From the NCBI RefSeq assembly GCF_026113935.1, contig NZ_JAPEUL010000007.1:434001-498000 (forward strand): a DNA stretch of 64,000 nt. Direction: 5' to 3'. The position numbers and the translations under genes are program-made. The notes under the pieces were generated by a model. The model searched no databases. It had not been told where the DNA came from and was given only the letters and a program-made list of their open reading frames with translations. Source of the stretch: Marinomonas rhodophyticola (GTDB taxonomy: Bacteria > Pseudomonadota > Gammaproteobacteria > Pseudomonadales > Marinomonadaceae). Of this stretch, positions 29,015 to 39,629 are shown piece after piece (within the stretch, counting starts at the first letter, position 1; every line of letters begins with the position of its first letter).

Positions 29015-29163
29015 ATGTCGCTAATAAAGAAATTAATATATATTTACCATGTGAAAATTGGTGTTACATGCATAATAGAATAATTGATTCTGCAGATCTA
29101 TTCTAATGTATGTAGATGAATTACGTTTGTTGATGAGCTTCCGAATTTCACTAGCACACAATA

Positions 29164-30414
29164 GTGTCTAAACCATTTATAAAGATAGGAGATCGAGATA
29201 TGGTAAATCATTTTCATAGCCTGCTTGCAAGCAAAACTAAACCCTCTTTGTTAAGTAACTTGAATTTGACCAAAAACGAAGAGGATGTTTTGGTTCTTGC
29301 TGCGAAAGATATTAGAAAAGCGATCATTTCTGGATTTAAAGATATTCGCGAAAAGTTCAAAAGAGAAAAAATTGAGATAGAAGTTCCAAGACCAAAATTT
29401 GCTATTCAGGGTTCATTTGCATATGGAACTTTAAACGATCCAGCGAATCCACCGGAGCAACAAGTTGATATTGATCTAGGTATGTATTTGCCATTTTCAG
29501 CGCTAGGTAATGGGCAAGAACCAAAAACGGCAACTACATTTTACTTCAACTCTGTTACATCGATTCTCAATGCTTTTATACAATCTAATAATAATGGTTG
29601 GCAAATACTTTCAGGTGAGAAAGAAAAAGATACTTGTGTCAGGGTGATAGTGAATAACAAATCACATATTGATATTCCTTTGTTTGCAGTACCAGAGAGT
29701 GAATTTAACAATGTGATTGAAGATAGGCAATTGACGGAGGCAAAATTAGAAGTTGCATTACTTACTATTGATGAAGAACTTGATATGGAATCTTATCAAG
29801 TTAAAGCAGTTGACCCAAATGTAATCCATATGGCTCACAGAAAAGATGGATGGTTGCCATCAGATGCCTTAGTGGTAAGTAGGTGGATTACACATCAGTT
29901 CAATTTAAAAGGTCCAATGATCCGCCCAGTTAATAGGTTTCTTAAAGCGTGGCGTGATATCGAATGGCCTGATGGCGATGGTCCAAGTTCTATATTTTTG
30001 CTTCTACACAGTATAAAAAGCTATCCTGATAATTCCAACGGAATGAATCATTGTCAGGTATTCAAAGAGGTTGTCGATAGACTTCCGCAAGTCTTTGATA
30101 GTCCGTTGTTAATACCTTGTCCAACCTCTTCTGATAAAAATAATAAAAATGACCTGCGAACTTCTATATCTGATGAAAATAAGCACATTTACAAACAAAA
30201 GTTCGAAAGTTTTACTAGGCAATATAATCTAGCTAAAAATACAAATCCTCCTGAAGCCAACAATATACTTATAGATTTGTTTGGAGAGAGATTTCCTCGA
30301 GATCCATCTCGGATTGTTGTTAATGATGAGCCAGATAATAAGGTTCGAGAAATTACAGGCACTGAACCAGAAATTCATCCACTTCGTACAACAGAGAGAA
30401 GCACCTCAGGTTAA
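29164..30414 (+). CDS. CBASS cyclic-oligonucleotide synthase (CD-NTase, DncV-like)
   Basis: Signalling enzyme of a type II CBASS defence operon; makes a cyclic nucleotide on phage infection. The nucleotidyltransferase core has GSFAYGT (Gly83-Ser84), the metal Asp pair in QVDIDLGMYLPF (102, 104) and the third Asp in SHIDIPLFAVP. Further DncV-like features are HMAHRKDGWLPSDALVVSRW and FLKAWRDIEWPDGDGPSSIFLL. 416 residues from a GTG at 29164 (an ATG at 29201 is out of frame with it). The product ends in Ser-Gly, as DncV does, which suits conjugation by the E1/E2 protein encoded next. The exact cyclic product cannot be told. Confidence 0.93.
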   Translation: MSKPFIKIGDRDMVNHFHSLLASKTKPSLLSNLNLTKNEEDVLVLAAKDIRKAIISGFKDIREKFKREKIEIEVPRPKFAIQGSFAYGTLNDPANPPEQQVDIDLGMYLPFSALGNGQEPKTATTFYFNSVTSILNAFIQSNNNGWQILSGEKEKDTCVRVIVNNKSHIDIPLFAVPESEFNNVIEDRQLTEAKLEVALLTIDEELDMESYQVKAVDPNVIHMAHRKDGWLPSDALVVSRWITHQFNLKGPMIRPVNRFLKAWRDIEWPDGDGPSSIFLLLHSIKSYPDNSNGMNHCQVFKEVVDRLPQVFDSPLLIPCPTSSDKNNKNDLRTSISDENKHIYKQKFESFTRQYNLAKNTNPPEANNILIDLFGERFPRDPSRIVVNDEPDNKVREITGTEPEIHPLRTTERSTSG

Positions 30415-30416
30415 AC

Positions 30417-32115
30417 ATGGAAGGAATAGAGCGATATCTTAATTCTCAAAAATTTTATGCTTTTCAAGCTGTTGGAACACCTGAAAAGCCTTGTTTTGAG
30501 GGGTGTATCAATGTTGGGGGTTGGAGGCTTCAACTGGAACTTCGATTTCACGAAGGAAAATACGATTTCCCAAAAGCCTACTTAAGTGAATGGATGTTTA
30601 GCCCAGAGCTTCGCCAAGTATTCGGTTTTCGACATATAAATACAAATGGGCATGTTTGTTATGTTGATGAAAGTCGAGTTTGGTGGGATTCAAGTATGGC
30701 TGTTGAATTGGTAGCCGGTCTATTAGAAGACATTAAAACTCTGTTACATGAAAACCTGTTAGCCGCCTCTGAGGATGATGTAATTGCACGTGATTTTTTG
30801 GGCTATTGGGATGGGGAAGAGAGTCTATATGTCGGTACTAGCCCACAAAATTTTATGGAATTTAGGCTTTTTTCACAACGACATAGTAGAAATCAATGGC
30901 TTTTCGAAAAAGATCAAACGCCATGGATTGATTTCGAAGAAAATGACATCAATGTTAAATGGTTTGCTTTTCGTTTACCTTCACCACCCTCAAATCTAAG
31001 TGAAACTGATTGGCCTCCAACTACTATTGGTCAAGCATTAACCTGGATTGAGAATAATACAGCAGGAGCGGTTCATAATTTCCTAAATAAAATAGGTATG
31101 AAATTATTTTCCAAAGGAAAAAAAAGATGCTAAGTTTGGTACTGAAATTGGCATAATACTTACTTGGCCACGAGAGAATGGAGTCACTGAAATTGGTGCT
31201 GGCCTTAGTTTTAAGATTTCATCGACAATAACTAATGCGCTAATTCAACATCGATTTAATAACGCAACGTTCATGTTAAGAAACAGTAAGGCTGAGATTA
31301 AAAGGTTTTCTCTAAACCAAGCTGATCCAAAATATATTCAAGAAAGAAATATCATCAACTCTACGCCAACCCTTAAGGATAAAACGATTATACTGGTTGG
31401 GGCTGGAACAATAGGAGGATATCTATCGAAGCTTTTGTGTGCTCATGGAGCTGGTTGGGGGCGTTCAGGTAAGCTACTAGTAATCGATCCTGATATTTTA
31501 AGTATAGAGAATATAGGGCGACATTTGTTGGGAGCAGATAGCCTTGGTCTTTATAAAGCTGAAGCCTTAAGTTATCGGTTGAAAATGGATTTCCCTCATC
31601 TTCAAATAAATTCATATGCACAGTCAATTACTGAGTCTTGGAAGTTATTTTCAAATGATTGTATTGTTGTCGACGCCACTGGTTCACAAACAGTAAGTAT
31701 TGCTATTCCCGATTACCTTAAACGACAAAATCTAACTCCGGTCTTACTACACAGTTGGGTGCATGGACACGGAGCAGCTACTGTAGCTTTTTTGAACAAT
31801 CGAAAAGAGCGTTCTTCAGCTTGCTTTCGCTGTTTATGGCAGATAAAGCAAAACAAGTACTCCCCCCGATTTCCAATAAGCAAAGGGTTTATAGAGGACA
31901 CTCCAAATTTTGTCGGCTGCCATCAAAGCTATCATGCATACGCCTCGACAGTGTCAATGATCGCAGCAACTCAGGCAATGGAGTTACTGCACGATTACCT
32001 TTCCAACACAGTTGATAATACTTTGCGATTTAATATTATTCGTCACGATCAATGTGAAAAACGCCCAAATACTACTCCAGATAAAAGTATAAGTTGCCCA
32101 ATATGCAATCGTTAA
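30417..32115 (+). CDS. cap2: Cap2: fused E2-E1 ubiquitin-transfer-like protein of CBASS (one frameshift)
   Basis: Cap2 primes the CD-NTase by joining its C-terminus to target proteins. The N-terminal E2-like part (to about 160) has the candidate catalytic Cys in NGHVCYVDES (Cys81). The C-terminal E1-like adenylation domain has the nucleotide loop ILVGAGTIGGYLSKLL, LLVIDPDILSIENIGRH, and two CXXC pairs (CFRC and CPIC) likely to bind zinc. The A run at 31119-31126 is one base short: with one more A, KGKK reads on as KDAKFGTEIGIILTWP into the E1 part. About 565 residues after repair, normal for Cap2. It starts two bases after the CD-NTase gene. Confidence 0.9.
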
Positions 32116-32564
32116 ATCGTTTTGTTCTTCATGGTGGCCGACTATGGAGTATGAATAATGGTGGATACGTATATATTGATCAAAAGGTGCTTGAAACAAT
32201 CGATCAATATCGACAGATTGAAACCAAAGTGCCTGAATCTGGGGGATTTTTATGTGGTTATTATAAAGGGGTTAACTTGCATGTTATAGATTTAACTGTT
32301 CCGCAACCGAAAGATATTCAAAGACGCTGTGCTTTTCAACGGCTAGATCCAAAACATGTTGATCAAGCAAGAGACTTGTACATAAACTCAGGAGGGAAAA
32401 TAAACTGTCTTGGTGAGTGGCACACACATCCAGAAAAAAATCCAACACCTTCTTATATTGATAGACAAGGCTGGAATATTTTTAATAGGAATCGACCCAC
32501 TCAACCTGCAATCTTCCTTATTGCTGGCACGCAAGAAGTTTGGATTGGGGCAGTTAAATACTAA
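32103..32564 (+). CDS. cap3: Cap3: JAB/JAMM deconjugating peptidase of CBASS
   Basis: Metalloprotease that reverses Cap2 conjugation. The JAMM signature is complete: Glu in VPESGGFLCGYY and the metal site EWHTHPEKNPTPSYIDRQGW (HxH, then Ser-x-x-Asp). About 153 residues from the ATG at 32103, which overlaps the cap2 stop; an ATG at 32151 (MNNGGYVYID) is an alternative start. Translation is probably coupled to cap2. Confidence 0.92.
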   Translation: MQSLNRFVLHGGRLWSMNNGGYVYIDQKVLETIDQYRQIETKVPESGGFLCGYYKGVNLHVIDLTVPQPKDIQRRCAFQRLDPKHVDQARDLYINSGGKINCLGEWHTHPEKNPTPSYIDRQGWNIFNRNRPTQPAIFLIAGTQEVWIGAVKY

Positions 32565-32707
32565 TACTTATGTAAATGGTTAAATACTTCATAGCTTTAT
32601 TCGATTGATTTCTTCATTTTTACATTTTGAGATAGTTTGATATTAAGAAAGAGATAGCTTATTTATTATGTTTTAAAAAGTGTTTTTCAATTTTTTTGGA
32701 GGTAGGT

Positions 32708-33370
32708 ATGTGGAAGGTTTTTCCAAAATTTGGAATTGCAAAGGGCTTGATGTTTATTATCTGTAGTCTAGTCACTATAGGTGTAGTATGGATTACAAGA
32801 GGCTGGTCTGGCGTTGCTGATTTTTTCAACGGAGATGGTCTTGATATAGTTACACGCTTAACACTACCTATACTAATTGTATTTATAGCCTTTACCTGGT
32901 TTATGGGAACATATGTATGGAGAGCTATATGGAAAATACCGTATCTTGGCTCTACATTGCTTAATCAAAAGGTATGTCCAGATTTAAATGGCACTTGGGT
33001 TGGAGAAACAGTTTCAACTTTTAAAGATGATGAGGGCAACCCCTACAAAAAAATGGTTACATTAGTCGCTAAGGCGTCATTTTTTAACTTTGATATTAAG
33101 TTGGTTTCTCTTGATAAATATCAGCGCAGTACTGTTGTTCAGAGCGAGATTTATAAAGATCAAAGAAATGGTTCTTTTTATCTTAGCTATATCTTTGAAT
33201 CAGTTGTAGATCAGCCAGTTGAAACTGATGACTCAAAGTTCGATGGTGCCGCAAAATTGCATGTGCGATTTGATGACAACCAAATTACTTTAGTTGGTGT
33301 CTACTGGACAAATAGGTGTTGGCAGAAAGGTATGCAGACAGCTGGTACGATAATTTTGGTTAAAAAATGA
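32708..33370 (+). CDS. cap15: Cap15-like CBASS effector, two-helix membrane beta-barrel protein
   Basis: Predicted cell-killing effector. Two membrane helices (about 10-30, FGIAKGLMFIICSLVTIGVVW, and 50-70, LTLPILIVFIAFTWFMGTYVW) are followed by a beta-rich domain. That domain begins CPDLNGTWVGE, a pattern typical of the S-2TM-beta (Cap15) family, which binds the cyclic nucleotide and disrupts the inner membrane. The ATG at 32708 is chosen over a TTG at 32696 because GGAGG sits at 32698-32702. 220 residues. The 143-base gap from cap3 is AT-rich and may carry its own promoter. Confidence 0.85.
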   Translation: MWKVFPKFGIAKGLMFIICSLVTIGVVWITRGWSGVADFFNGDGLDIVTRLTLPILIVFIAFTWFMGTYVWRAIWKIPYLGSTLLNQKVCPDLNGTWVGETVSTFKDDEGNPYKKMVTLVAKASFFNFDIKLVSLDKYQRSTVVQSEIYKDQRNGSFYLSYIFESVVDQPVETDDSKFDGAAKLHVRFDDNQITLVGVYWTNRCWQKGMQTAGTIILVKK

Positions 33371-33583
33371 TCTTTTTTTATGGCGTTTTAGCTTATAAAT
33401 TGCTTCGTTTAGAAGCATGTTCCTAAAATTTTAAATTTGCAAACAGGGCTTTAAGCGCTCGCTTACCTATTAAGGATAACATATAACACAGCCTATTTTT
33501 TCGAAATTAATAATGTGAAATTTACCAAAAGCTATCGTTAACTGTGTGCCAGTATTTCTAATAATTCGTATGGAGACGTATCA

Positions 33584-35875
33584 ATGTCAGAATCAAAAGT
33601 ACCTAGAGGAATAAAGCTTCGATTTGTCGAGATTAGTAATTTCCGTAGACTTGGCAAAGTCCAGTTGAACATTGATCAAAAAACCACAATATTGGTCGGT
33701 GCGAATAATAGCGGAAAGACTTCAATTCTTGCGGCGCTTCGTCATTTTCTTGCAGGTGGGTCTCCCTTCAGTGCTTTTGACATAAGCATATCACAGTGGT
33801 CAAAGATACGGACTCTTGGCAAAATTTGGGAAGCGCTGTCAGAAGATCCTTCAACAGTTGCCGAGTCAGAAGAATGGAAAGAGCACCTCCGTATACTGCT
33901 TGATACAATGCCAGTGTTAGACCTTTGGTTCGATGCAGATGTTGGAATGTATCATTACGTAGCTCCATTTCTTTCTAAATTCAGCTGGAAAGGAGGCGCT
34001 GTAGGTGTTCGCCTGCGACTAGAGCCAGTAACAAGTATAGAAGAGCTACAGCAGTTGGCATGGGCTTACTGTAATGCACGTTCACCGATAAAGGATATGG
34101 GGGAAGACTCATTAGCATGGCCCATCGACCTTCTTGATTTCTGGCTGCGTGAGCCTTTAAAACTTGGTCAAGTACGCGCATACAAGCTAGACTCCGACAA
34201 TAATCCTATTACTGAATTGCCTCTCTATGAGACACAGACATTAGATGCCGATACTATTCCAATTGAGCGTAAGCACTTATCAAGGTTGATCCGTGTTGAT
34301 TTTATTGCTGCTCAGCGAGGACTTGGAAGTGAAGAAGCCGACTCACGGTCTGCCTCAGGGCCGCACCAAGTAGGTATGTTTTCAAACCAACTAATTAAGT
34401 TTGCCCGACAACACTTAAACGTTGCTAGCTCAGGACATGGTCAGCGTGTAGACCTTATCAAGGCTGTGGCATTGGCTCAGAAAGAATTAGATAATAAGAT
34501 TCATGCAGCCATCGCTGACTCTGTTGAGGAAGTGAAAGATCTCGGCTATCCAGGTTTGCATGATCCCCAAGAGATTCGCTTCCGTACTCGTATACAGACA
34601 GCTGATTTGCTTGATCATGGGACAGCAGTCCAGTACAGCATGCTAAAAGAGTCAAGTGACGAGCTCTTACCTGAACATTCTATCGGGCTAGGTTACCAGA
34701 ATCTTCAATCACTTAGCTATCAGCTAGTTTCTTTTAGAGCTGCTCGGCTCAATCCTGAAAAAGGGTCTCCTGTCGCTGTTCACATAGTTATGATTGAGGA
34801 GCCTGAGGCGCACCTCCATGTTCAGGTGCAGCGTATATTTCCGAGCAACGCGCATAAATTAATCAGCCCTACAGAAAAAGAAGCCTTGAGCCTAAAAAGT
34901 CAATTAATCATAAGTACTCATTCAAGCCATTTAGCTCATGCAGAAAATTTTGATAGGCTCCGATATATTCGCCGTACAGCCAAGAGCGCTGATATACCTA
35001 TGCCGTCGACAGAGGTTATTAACCTCGCCGATGTGTTTGGTGATGACAAGAAGACACGCCAGTTTGCTGAACGCTATTTCCGTGTACAACACACGGACTT
35101 GTTGTTTGCCAACGCAGCTATTTTTGTTGAGGGTGTTGCAGAACGAATGCTGGTACCACTCTTCATTGAACGTGACTTCAAAGAGCTGAACGGTCGTTAT
35201 GTGTCCTTTCTGGATATTGGCGGGAGCCATGCCCACCGACTCAAACCACTTATCGAAAAGCTTCGTATCCCTACAGTTATCATTACAGACATTGACCCGT
35301 CCAAAGAAAAAGAAGGCAAGCCCAAGAAAAATGATGAACCAACTATAAAACTCGTCGCAGTTGCAAACACTGGGCAAACTGGGCTTCAGTGCGGTAACCA
35401 AACCTTGCGTGGCTGGCACCCTAAACTAAAACAACTCGACGATTTCAAGTCTCCGACAAACGCTCAGTTGGTGTGGAGTGAAATTGAAGATTGCCCAGTG
35501 CGTTTCGCTTGGCAGTTACCTATCACAGAAGCTGATAACAGCTGGCCTAGCACATTTGAAGATTCGCTGATCCTGACGAATTTATCTTGGTTCAAAAGTC
35601 TAATGGATGAAAAGCTAGATGAGAATGGAATGGAGATTGATACGCCTAAAGGGGCTCTTGGCTCTGTTGCAAAAAGAGCTGCTAAAGCTGCAAGCTCTAA
35701 AGATCTTCTAATTGAGCTTCACAGCCTTATGCACAGCTCTTTTAACAAAGGTGACTTCTCTGCCAGCATCTTTGAGTTAGTGTCCTCAGGTGAGGATATC
35801 GAGTGTCCTAGGTACATTACTGATGCCTTAGCTTGGTTGCAAGCAGAACTTGAACCAAGAAAAGGAGCTATGTAA
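33584..35875 (+). CDS. OLD-family ATPase-TOPRIM nuclease, Gabija GajA-like (first pair)
   Basis: A 763-residue overcoming-lysogenisation-defect protein. The N-terminal ABC/SMC-like ATPase has Walker A GANNSGKTS (39-47), the glutamate motif VMIEEPEAHLH near 403-413, and LIISTHSSHLAH. The C-terminal TOPRIM nuclease has the catalytic Glu in AIFVEGVAERML (about 516) and the DxD in VIITDIDPSKE. It is longer than Bacillus GajA (about 580) because of inserts in the ATPase domain and a C-terminal extension. Its stop overlaps the start of the UvrD gene (TAATG), the layout of a Gabija system. I call it Gabija-like; the class 2 OLD assignment is firm, the defence function inferred. Confidence 0.87.
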   Translation: MSESKVPRGIKLRFVEISNFRRLGKVQLNIDQKTTILVGANNSGKTSILAALRHFLAGGSPFSAFDISISQWSKIRTLGKIWEALSEDPSTVAESEEWKEHLRILLDTMPVLDLWFDADVGMYHYVAPFLSKFSWKGGAVGVRLRLEPVTSIEELQQLAWAYCNARSPIKDMGEDSLAWPIDLLDFWLREPLKLGQVRAYKLDSDNNPITELPLYETQTLDADTIPIERKHLSRLIRVDFIAAQRGLGSEEADSRSASGPHQVGMFSNQLIKFARQHLNVASSGHGQRVDLIKAVALAQKELDNKIHAAIADSVEEVKDLGYPGLHDPQEIRFRTRIQTADLLDHGTAVQYSMLKESSDELLPEHSIGLGYQNLQSLSYQLVSFRAARLNPEKGSPVAVHIVMIEEPEAHLHVQVQRIFPSNAHKLISPTEKEALSLKSQLIISTHSSHLAHAENFDRLRYIRRTAKSADIPMPSTEVINLADVFGDDKKTRQFAERYFRVQHTDLLFANAAIFVEGVAERMLVPLFIERDFKELNGRYVSFLDIGGSHAHRLKPLIEKLRIPTVIITDIDPSKEKEGKPKKNDEPTIKLVAVANTGQTGLQCGNQTLRGWHPKLKQLDDFKSPTNAQLVWSEIEDCPVRFAWQLPITEADNSWPSTFEDSLILTNLSWFKSLMDEKLDENGMEIDTPKGALGSVAKRAAKAASSKDLLIELHSLMHSSFNKGDFSASIFELVSSGEDIECPRYITDALAWLQAELEPRKGAM

Positions 35876-37836
35876 TGAGCATACATACAACTGTTGATGA
35901 CAATGATCGTGATGCTGGAGTTGTTGATGAAATTTGCGGCTATCTAACTGGGGAGCCTCCCCGAAGCTACTTTCTTTTTGCGGGGGCAGGTTCTGGGAAG
36001 ACTCGAACTCTAATAGAGGTACTTCGTCGTGTGACAGGAGTTGTGAAACACGAAAAAGGGGAGCTGCTGGCTAGACGTTTGCGTATGTACTGGCGCTCAA
36101 TACGAGTGATCACTTATACGAAAAACGCTGTAGCTGTTATTAATGGGCGACTAGGAGATAATGACTTAGTAAGAGTATCCACCATTCATGCATTTTGTTG
36201 GGAGCTTATCAGTGGGTTCAATGATGATATTCGAACCGCTCTAATTTCAATAAAAGAAGCTCAGCTTGAAAAGGAGACGACGGAAGCGCTTGCAAAGCCG
36301 CGTGGTATTACTCAAGCAAAACAGCGTGATCTGGATGAAATAAAAGAGGCAATACAGGCATTTAGAGAAACTGATGTATTTATTTATCATCCAGACCGCG
36401 AGACGTATGGTCATGGTGCACTTGCCCATAATCACGTTATTGACGTAGCTGCTTGGCTTTTAAAAAATAGACCTACCCTCTACATGATCCTCAAAGACCG
36501 ATATCCTATCGTACTTATTGATGAGTCTCAGGATACAATGAAGGGCATATTGGATACCTTGATAGGTCTCTCAGAGTCTAGTGAAAGTAACTTAATTATT
36601 GGTCTACTCGGTGACCACAGACAGCGAATCTATTCAGGTGGGCATTCCGATCTTCCGAGCTTAGTTCCTGATAGCTGGGCGACGCCGGAGCTGCAAATGA
36701 ATCATCGTAGCCAACGTCGAATTGTGGACTTAATCAATACAATATGGGGAGCAAAGCTCGAGGGTCGAACTCAACCTGCGAATGGTATAAAACAGCATTC
36801 AAGAACTGATAAGTCAGACGGTCTTGTTCGAATTTACGTAGGTGATACAAAACTCTCACCAGAAGATAAAGCTCTCGGTGAACTTTGGTGCGCAGATCAA
36901 ATGTGGAAGGAAAGCCGATCTGAAGCCTGGTCTCTAAGAGAATTTCAGGTGCTCGCACTTGAACATAAGCTTCTCGCAATGCGTGGTTCTTTTCTTAATG
37001 TTTTTAGTGCCATGACTTTACTAGATTTCAACGCTGCTGCACCTAGTGGGAGCGGCGAGAATAAAGGGCCTGCTGTAATACAAATATTATTAAATGAGCT
37101 TGCTGATTTAGAAGCATGTTTTGATTCCAATGGCTTCCTTGATGAGTTTAAAGTCACCGAGGTCTTTAGGCGTTACGGTTGCCTTGATGATATGCCCGAA
37201 GACTCTTTAGCGCGATCAATCCGTGTCGAAGAAATGCTTCAAGCTATTGAAACTTTCGCGGCCATTTGTGCCAACCCCATTGCGACAGTTGGAGAGGTAC
37301 TTGAACCGATTTTGAAGGCAAGGTTGTTTAGCATTGATAATCGCTTAATAGTGGGGCACGCGGATAAGTCACCCTCACCTCCTGTGCCCGGTAGAGGTGA
37401 AGAAGAGTCTAAGCAAAATAGGTTACGCCGTGGCTTATGTGTACTATTCTCCTCACCTTGGAATCAGTTACAAAAGTACCGCTCATATCTCGCTGGACGC
37501 TCAATGCTTGCAACTCATCAGGTAGTCAAGGGCTCTGAATTTTCCCATGTAATGGTTGTGATGGATGATAAGTTGGCGGGAAGTCACATGTTTTCGTATG
37601 ACAAAATTTTTGGTGGCGTGGAACTCAGTAAGAGCGATACCAAAAACATAGAAGAAGGTAAAGAAACGACCATAGATCGAACTCTTCGCCTGCTTTACGT
37701 TACCTGTAGTAGAGCTGAGGAGTCACTTGCTCTTGTGCTTTGGTCCTCAAACCCAAAGACATCCATTGAACGAATCAAGAGCAGTGGTTGGTTCGAAGAT
37801 AGAGAAATTGAGGCAATAAAGCTGCACGAGTCTTAG
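35875..37836 (+). CDS. UvrD-family helicase, Gabija GajB-like (first pair)
   Basis: Superfamily 1A DNA helicase of 653 residues. Walker A FLFAGAGSGKTRT (about 34-46), motif II VLIDESQDT, the NHRSQRRIV motif and motif VI LLYVTCSRAEES are present. It is coupled to the upstream OLD nuclease by a one-base overlap. In Gabija the helicase senses DNA ends or nucleotide depletion with GajA. Residues 500-520 (DKSPSPPVPGRGEEES) are an unusual Pro/Glu-rich insert. Confidence 0.87.
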   Translation: MSIHTTVDDNDRDAGVVDEICGYLTGEPPRSYFLFAGAGSGKTRTLIEVLRRVTGVVKHEKGELLARRLRMYWRSIRVITYTKNAVAVINGRLGDNDLVRVSTIHAFCWELISGFNDDIRTALISIKEAQLEKETTEALAKPRGITQAKQRDLDEIKEAIQAFRETDVFIYHPDRETYGHGALAHNHVIDVAAWLLKNRPTLYMILKDRYPIVLIDESQDTMKGILDTLIGLSESSESNLIIGLLGDHRQRIYSGGHSDLPSLVPDSWATPELQMNHRSQRRIVDLINTIWGAKLEGRTQPANGIKQHSRTDKSDGLVRIYVGDTKLSPEDKALGELWCADQMWKESRSEAWSLREFQVLALEHKLLAMRGSFLNVFSAMTLLDFNAAAPSGSGENKGPAVIQILLNELADLEACFDSNGFLDEFKVTEVFRRYGCLDDMPEDSLARSIRVEEMLQAIETFAAICANPIATVGEVLEPILKARLFSIDNRLIVGHADKSPSPPVPGRGEEESKQNRLRRGLCVLFSSPWNQLQKYRSYLAGRSMLATHQVVKGSEFSHVMVVMDDKLAGSHMFSYDKIFGGVELSKSDTKNIEEGKETTIDRTLRLLYVTCSRAEESLALVLWSSNPKTSIERIKSSGWFEDREIEAIKLHES

Positions 37837-37864
37837 TTTAAACAAAGCTTTTCTTTAGAATTGT

Positions 37865-38134
37865 TTATTCAATATATTTCTTTTCTCTCAGCCAATACAA
37901 AGTTTCATCTTGTAGAGAATTACTATAATCTTCGAATGAGCAAATATGTGTAAGTGAGTTAATAAGGGTTTTATTCTTACTATCAAGTTTAATTGCGATG
38001 TCTAGCATGCTAACGCTATAAGAGCTGTTGCATGCAGATGCTAAAGCTTGAGCAATTAAACTACTTGAATCACTATGTGGCTGCTCAACTAAAACTAACT
38101 TAATTTTTTCAAAAAGTTCCTGCATTGTATTCAT
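37865..38134 (-). CDS. Small hypothetical protein
   Basis: 89 residues, not recognised. The sequence is helical, with the segment SSSLIAQALASACNSSYSVSMLDIAIKLDSKNKTLINSL. No membrane segment or metal motif. It lies after the helicase gene on the same strand with a 97-base gap and converges with the first UvrD gene. It could be an accessory subunit of the helicase module or an unrelated leftover. Confidence 0.5.
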   Translation of the reverse strand: MNTMQELFEKIKLVLVEQPHSDSSSLIAQALASACNSSYSVSMLDIAIKLDSKNKTLINSLTHICSFEDYSNSLQDETLYWLREKKYIE

Positions 38135-38230
38135 TAGTCTTCCTCTTAGAGAATTAATTTTGTTTATTAATTAAACAATAGTAAAAGAATTAAAAATCAC
38201 AAGGAAATATTGAAATGGACTTCCATTTAT

Positions 38231-39629
38231 TTATAAAGATAGAATTTTTGTCCTGTAAGAGTCTTTACAGAAAGCCATTTTAACAGAATATGAAGCTTCT
38301 GATGCTATGTCGTGAAGCCTATCAAACGAATGTGTATGGCTTGATGACGTTGTTTTCATCGTAATAAAGTTGTTTTTTTCTGAGCCTCGAGCGAGTGTAT
38401 TTGCGTCCGCGTTCTTTACTAAAGCCTGCTCTTCGAGAACTTTTATTCTCATCGAATCTTCAGGTAGGTCCTGGTTAATTCGTTCTGAATATTCAATTAG
38501 CTTTGGTTCAGCAAACGCAATCATGGAGCAGGGTTCATCTATTTTTTTGTTTATTCGTAGAATCCGTCCAAGCACTTGGCGAAAGTAAAGCTCTGTTCTC
38601 ACATTGCTCAGATAAGCGCAGACCTGTAAACGTGGGATGTCTGTGCCTTCACTTACCATGCCAATAGATACAATCCAGTCAATCTCTGAACTTTGAAAGT
38701 CTCTGATGTTTTCGTGAGCATCAATTTGATCATAACTAACTACGATAGAGCCTCTCGTTAAAGTTAGTGATAATAAACTGAGATATCCGCCGCGCTTGAT
38801 CAATAGATGATGCAACAACTAAACCTGCGGCACGAGTGTGTTTTTCTCTAATTCTAATCAGTTCCTCATGGGCATAGGTCATTAGCTGAGTTAGTGAGTC
38901 TTGATGAGTCAGTAGTTCGCTATATTTTAGTTTTTCAGCCTCAATTGCCTGGCGAATACTACTAAATTTATGTGTTTTAGAATCCTCCTTAACATCAATC
39001 GAGCTATTATCGAGCAATATTAAATTAGGTCTCCTACAAACCTTATCTCTAACTGCATCGCCTAACCCATATACAAAGTCTGTATCAAGCTCTTGAGGCT
39101 CTCCAGAATAGCTCTGAAGCGCTATTTTTGTACTGTCTGACCGCCAAGGAGTACCACTCAAAGTTAGAGTCAGGGGATTGCCTTCTGATATTAAAGAAAC
39201 TAACAGCTGTCCCCATTGATTAGACGTGCTACTTATACCAGAAGCACAGTGATGAATTTCATCAGAGATTATTAGAACACGGTAGTTCTTAATGACATGT
39301 GCAAGTTCTTGGTAGGCGTATTGGATTCCTTGATAGGTAATAACCAAGCCCTTTGCGCCTATTCGGCCGTCAAAGCGATCATTCAATATATTGCTGAAGG
39401 TTTCTTGAATGCTGTTTTGTATGCTTACAGAGGGGGCGAAGCAAAGAACGAAATCAATGTGGTCAGCATCTAATAAGCTTTTTGCTAACGATGCAGAAAA
39501 TCTTGTTTTTCCGGCACCTGGTGCAGCAACACACATAAAGTTTTGCTGGCCTTTTAGATAGACTTCTAACGCTTTAGATAAACAGTTTTTTTGCCAAGTT
39601 CTTAGTGAGAGATCTTGCATTTTATTCAT
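38231..39629 (-). CDS. DEAD/DEAH-type superfamily 2 helicase (one frameshift)
   Basis: Read leftward from 39629. Motifs in order: Q-like LRTWQKNCLSKAL, Walker A VAAPGAGKTRFSASL, motif II IISDEIHHCASG (DEIH), motif III LSGTPWRSDS, then after a missing G near 38750-38760 SIVVSYDQIDAHENI, motif V SEGTDIPRLQV and motif VI RQVLGRILRINK. About 465 residues once joined; the lesion is probably a sequence error. It overlaps the preceding small gene by four bases (ATGA). The arrangement resembles helicase-based defence pairs, but I do not recognise it as a named system. Confidence 0.82.
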
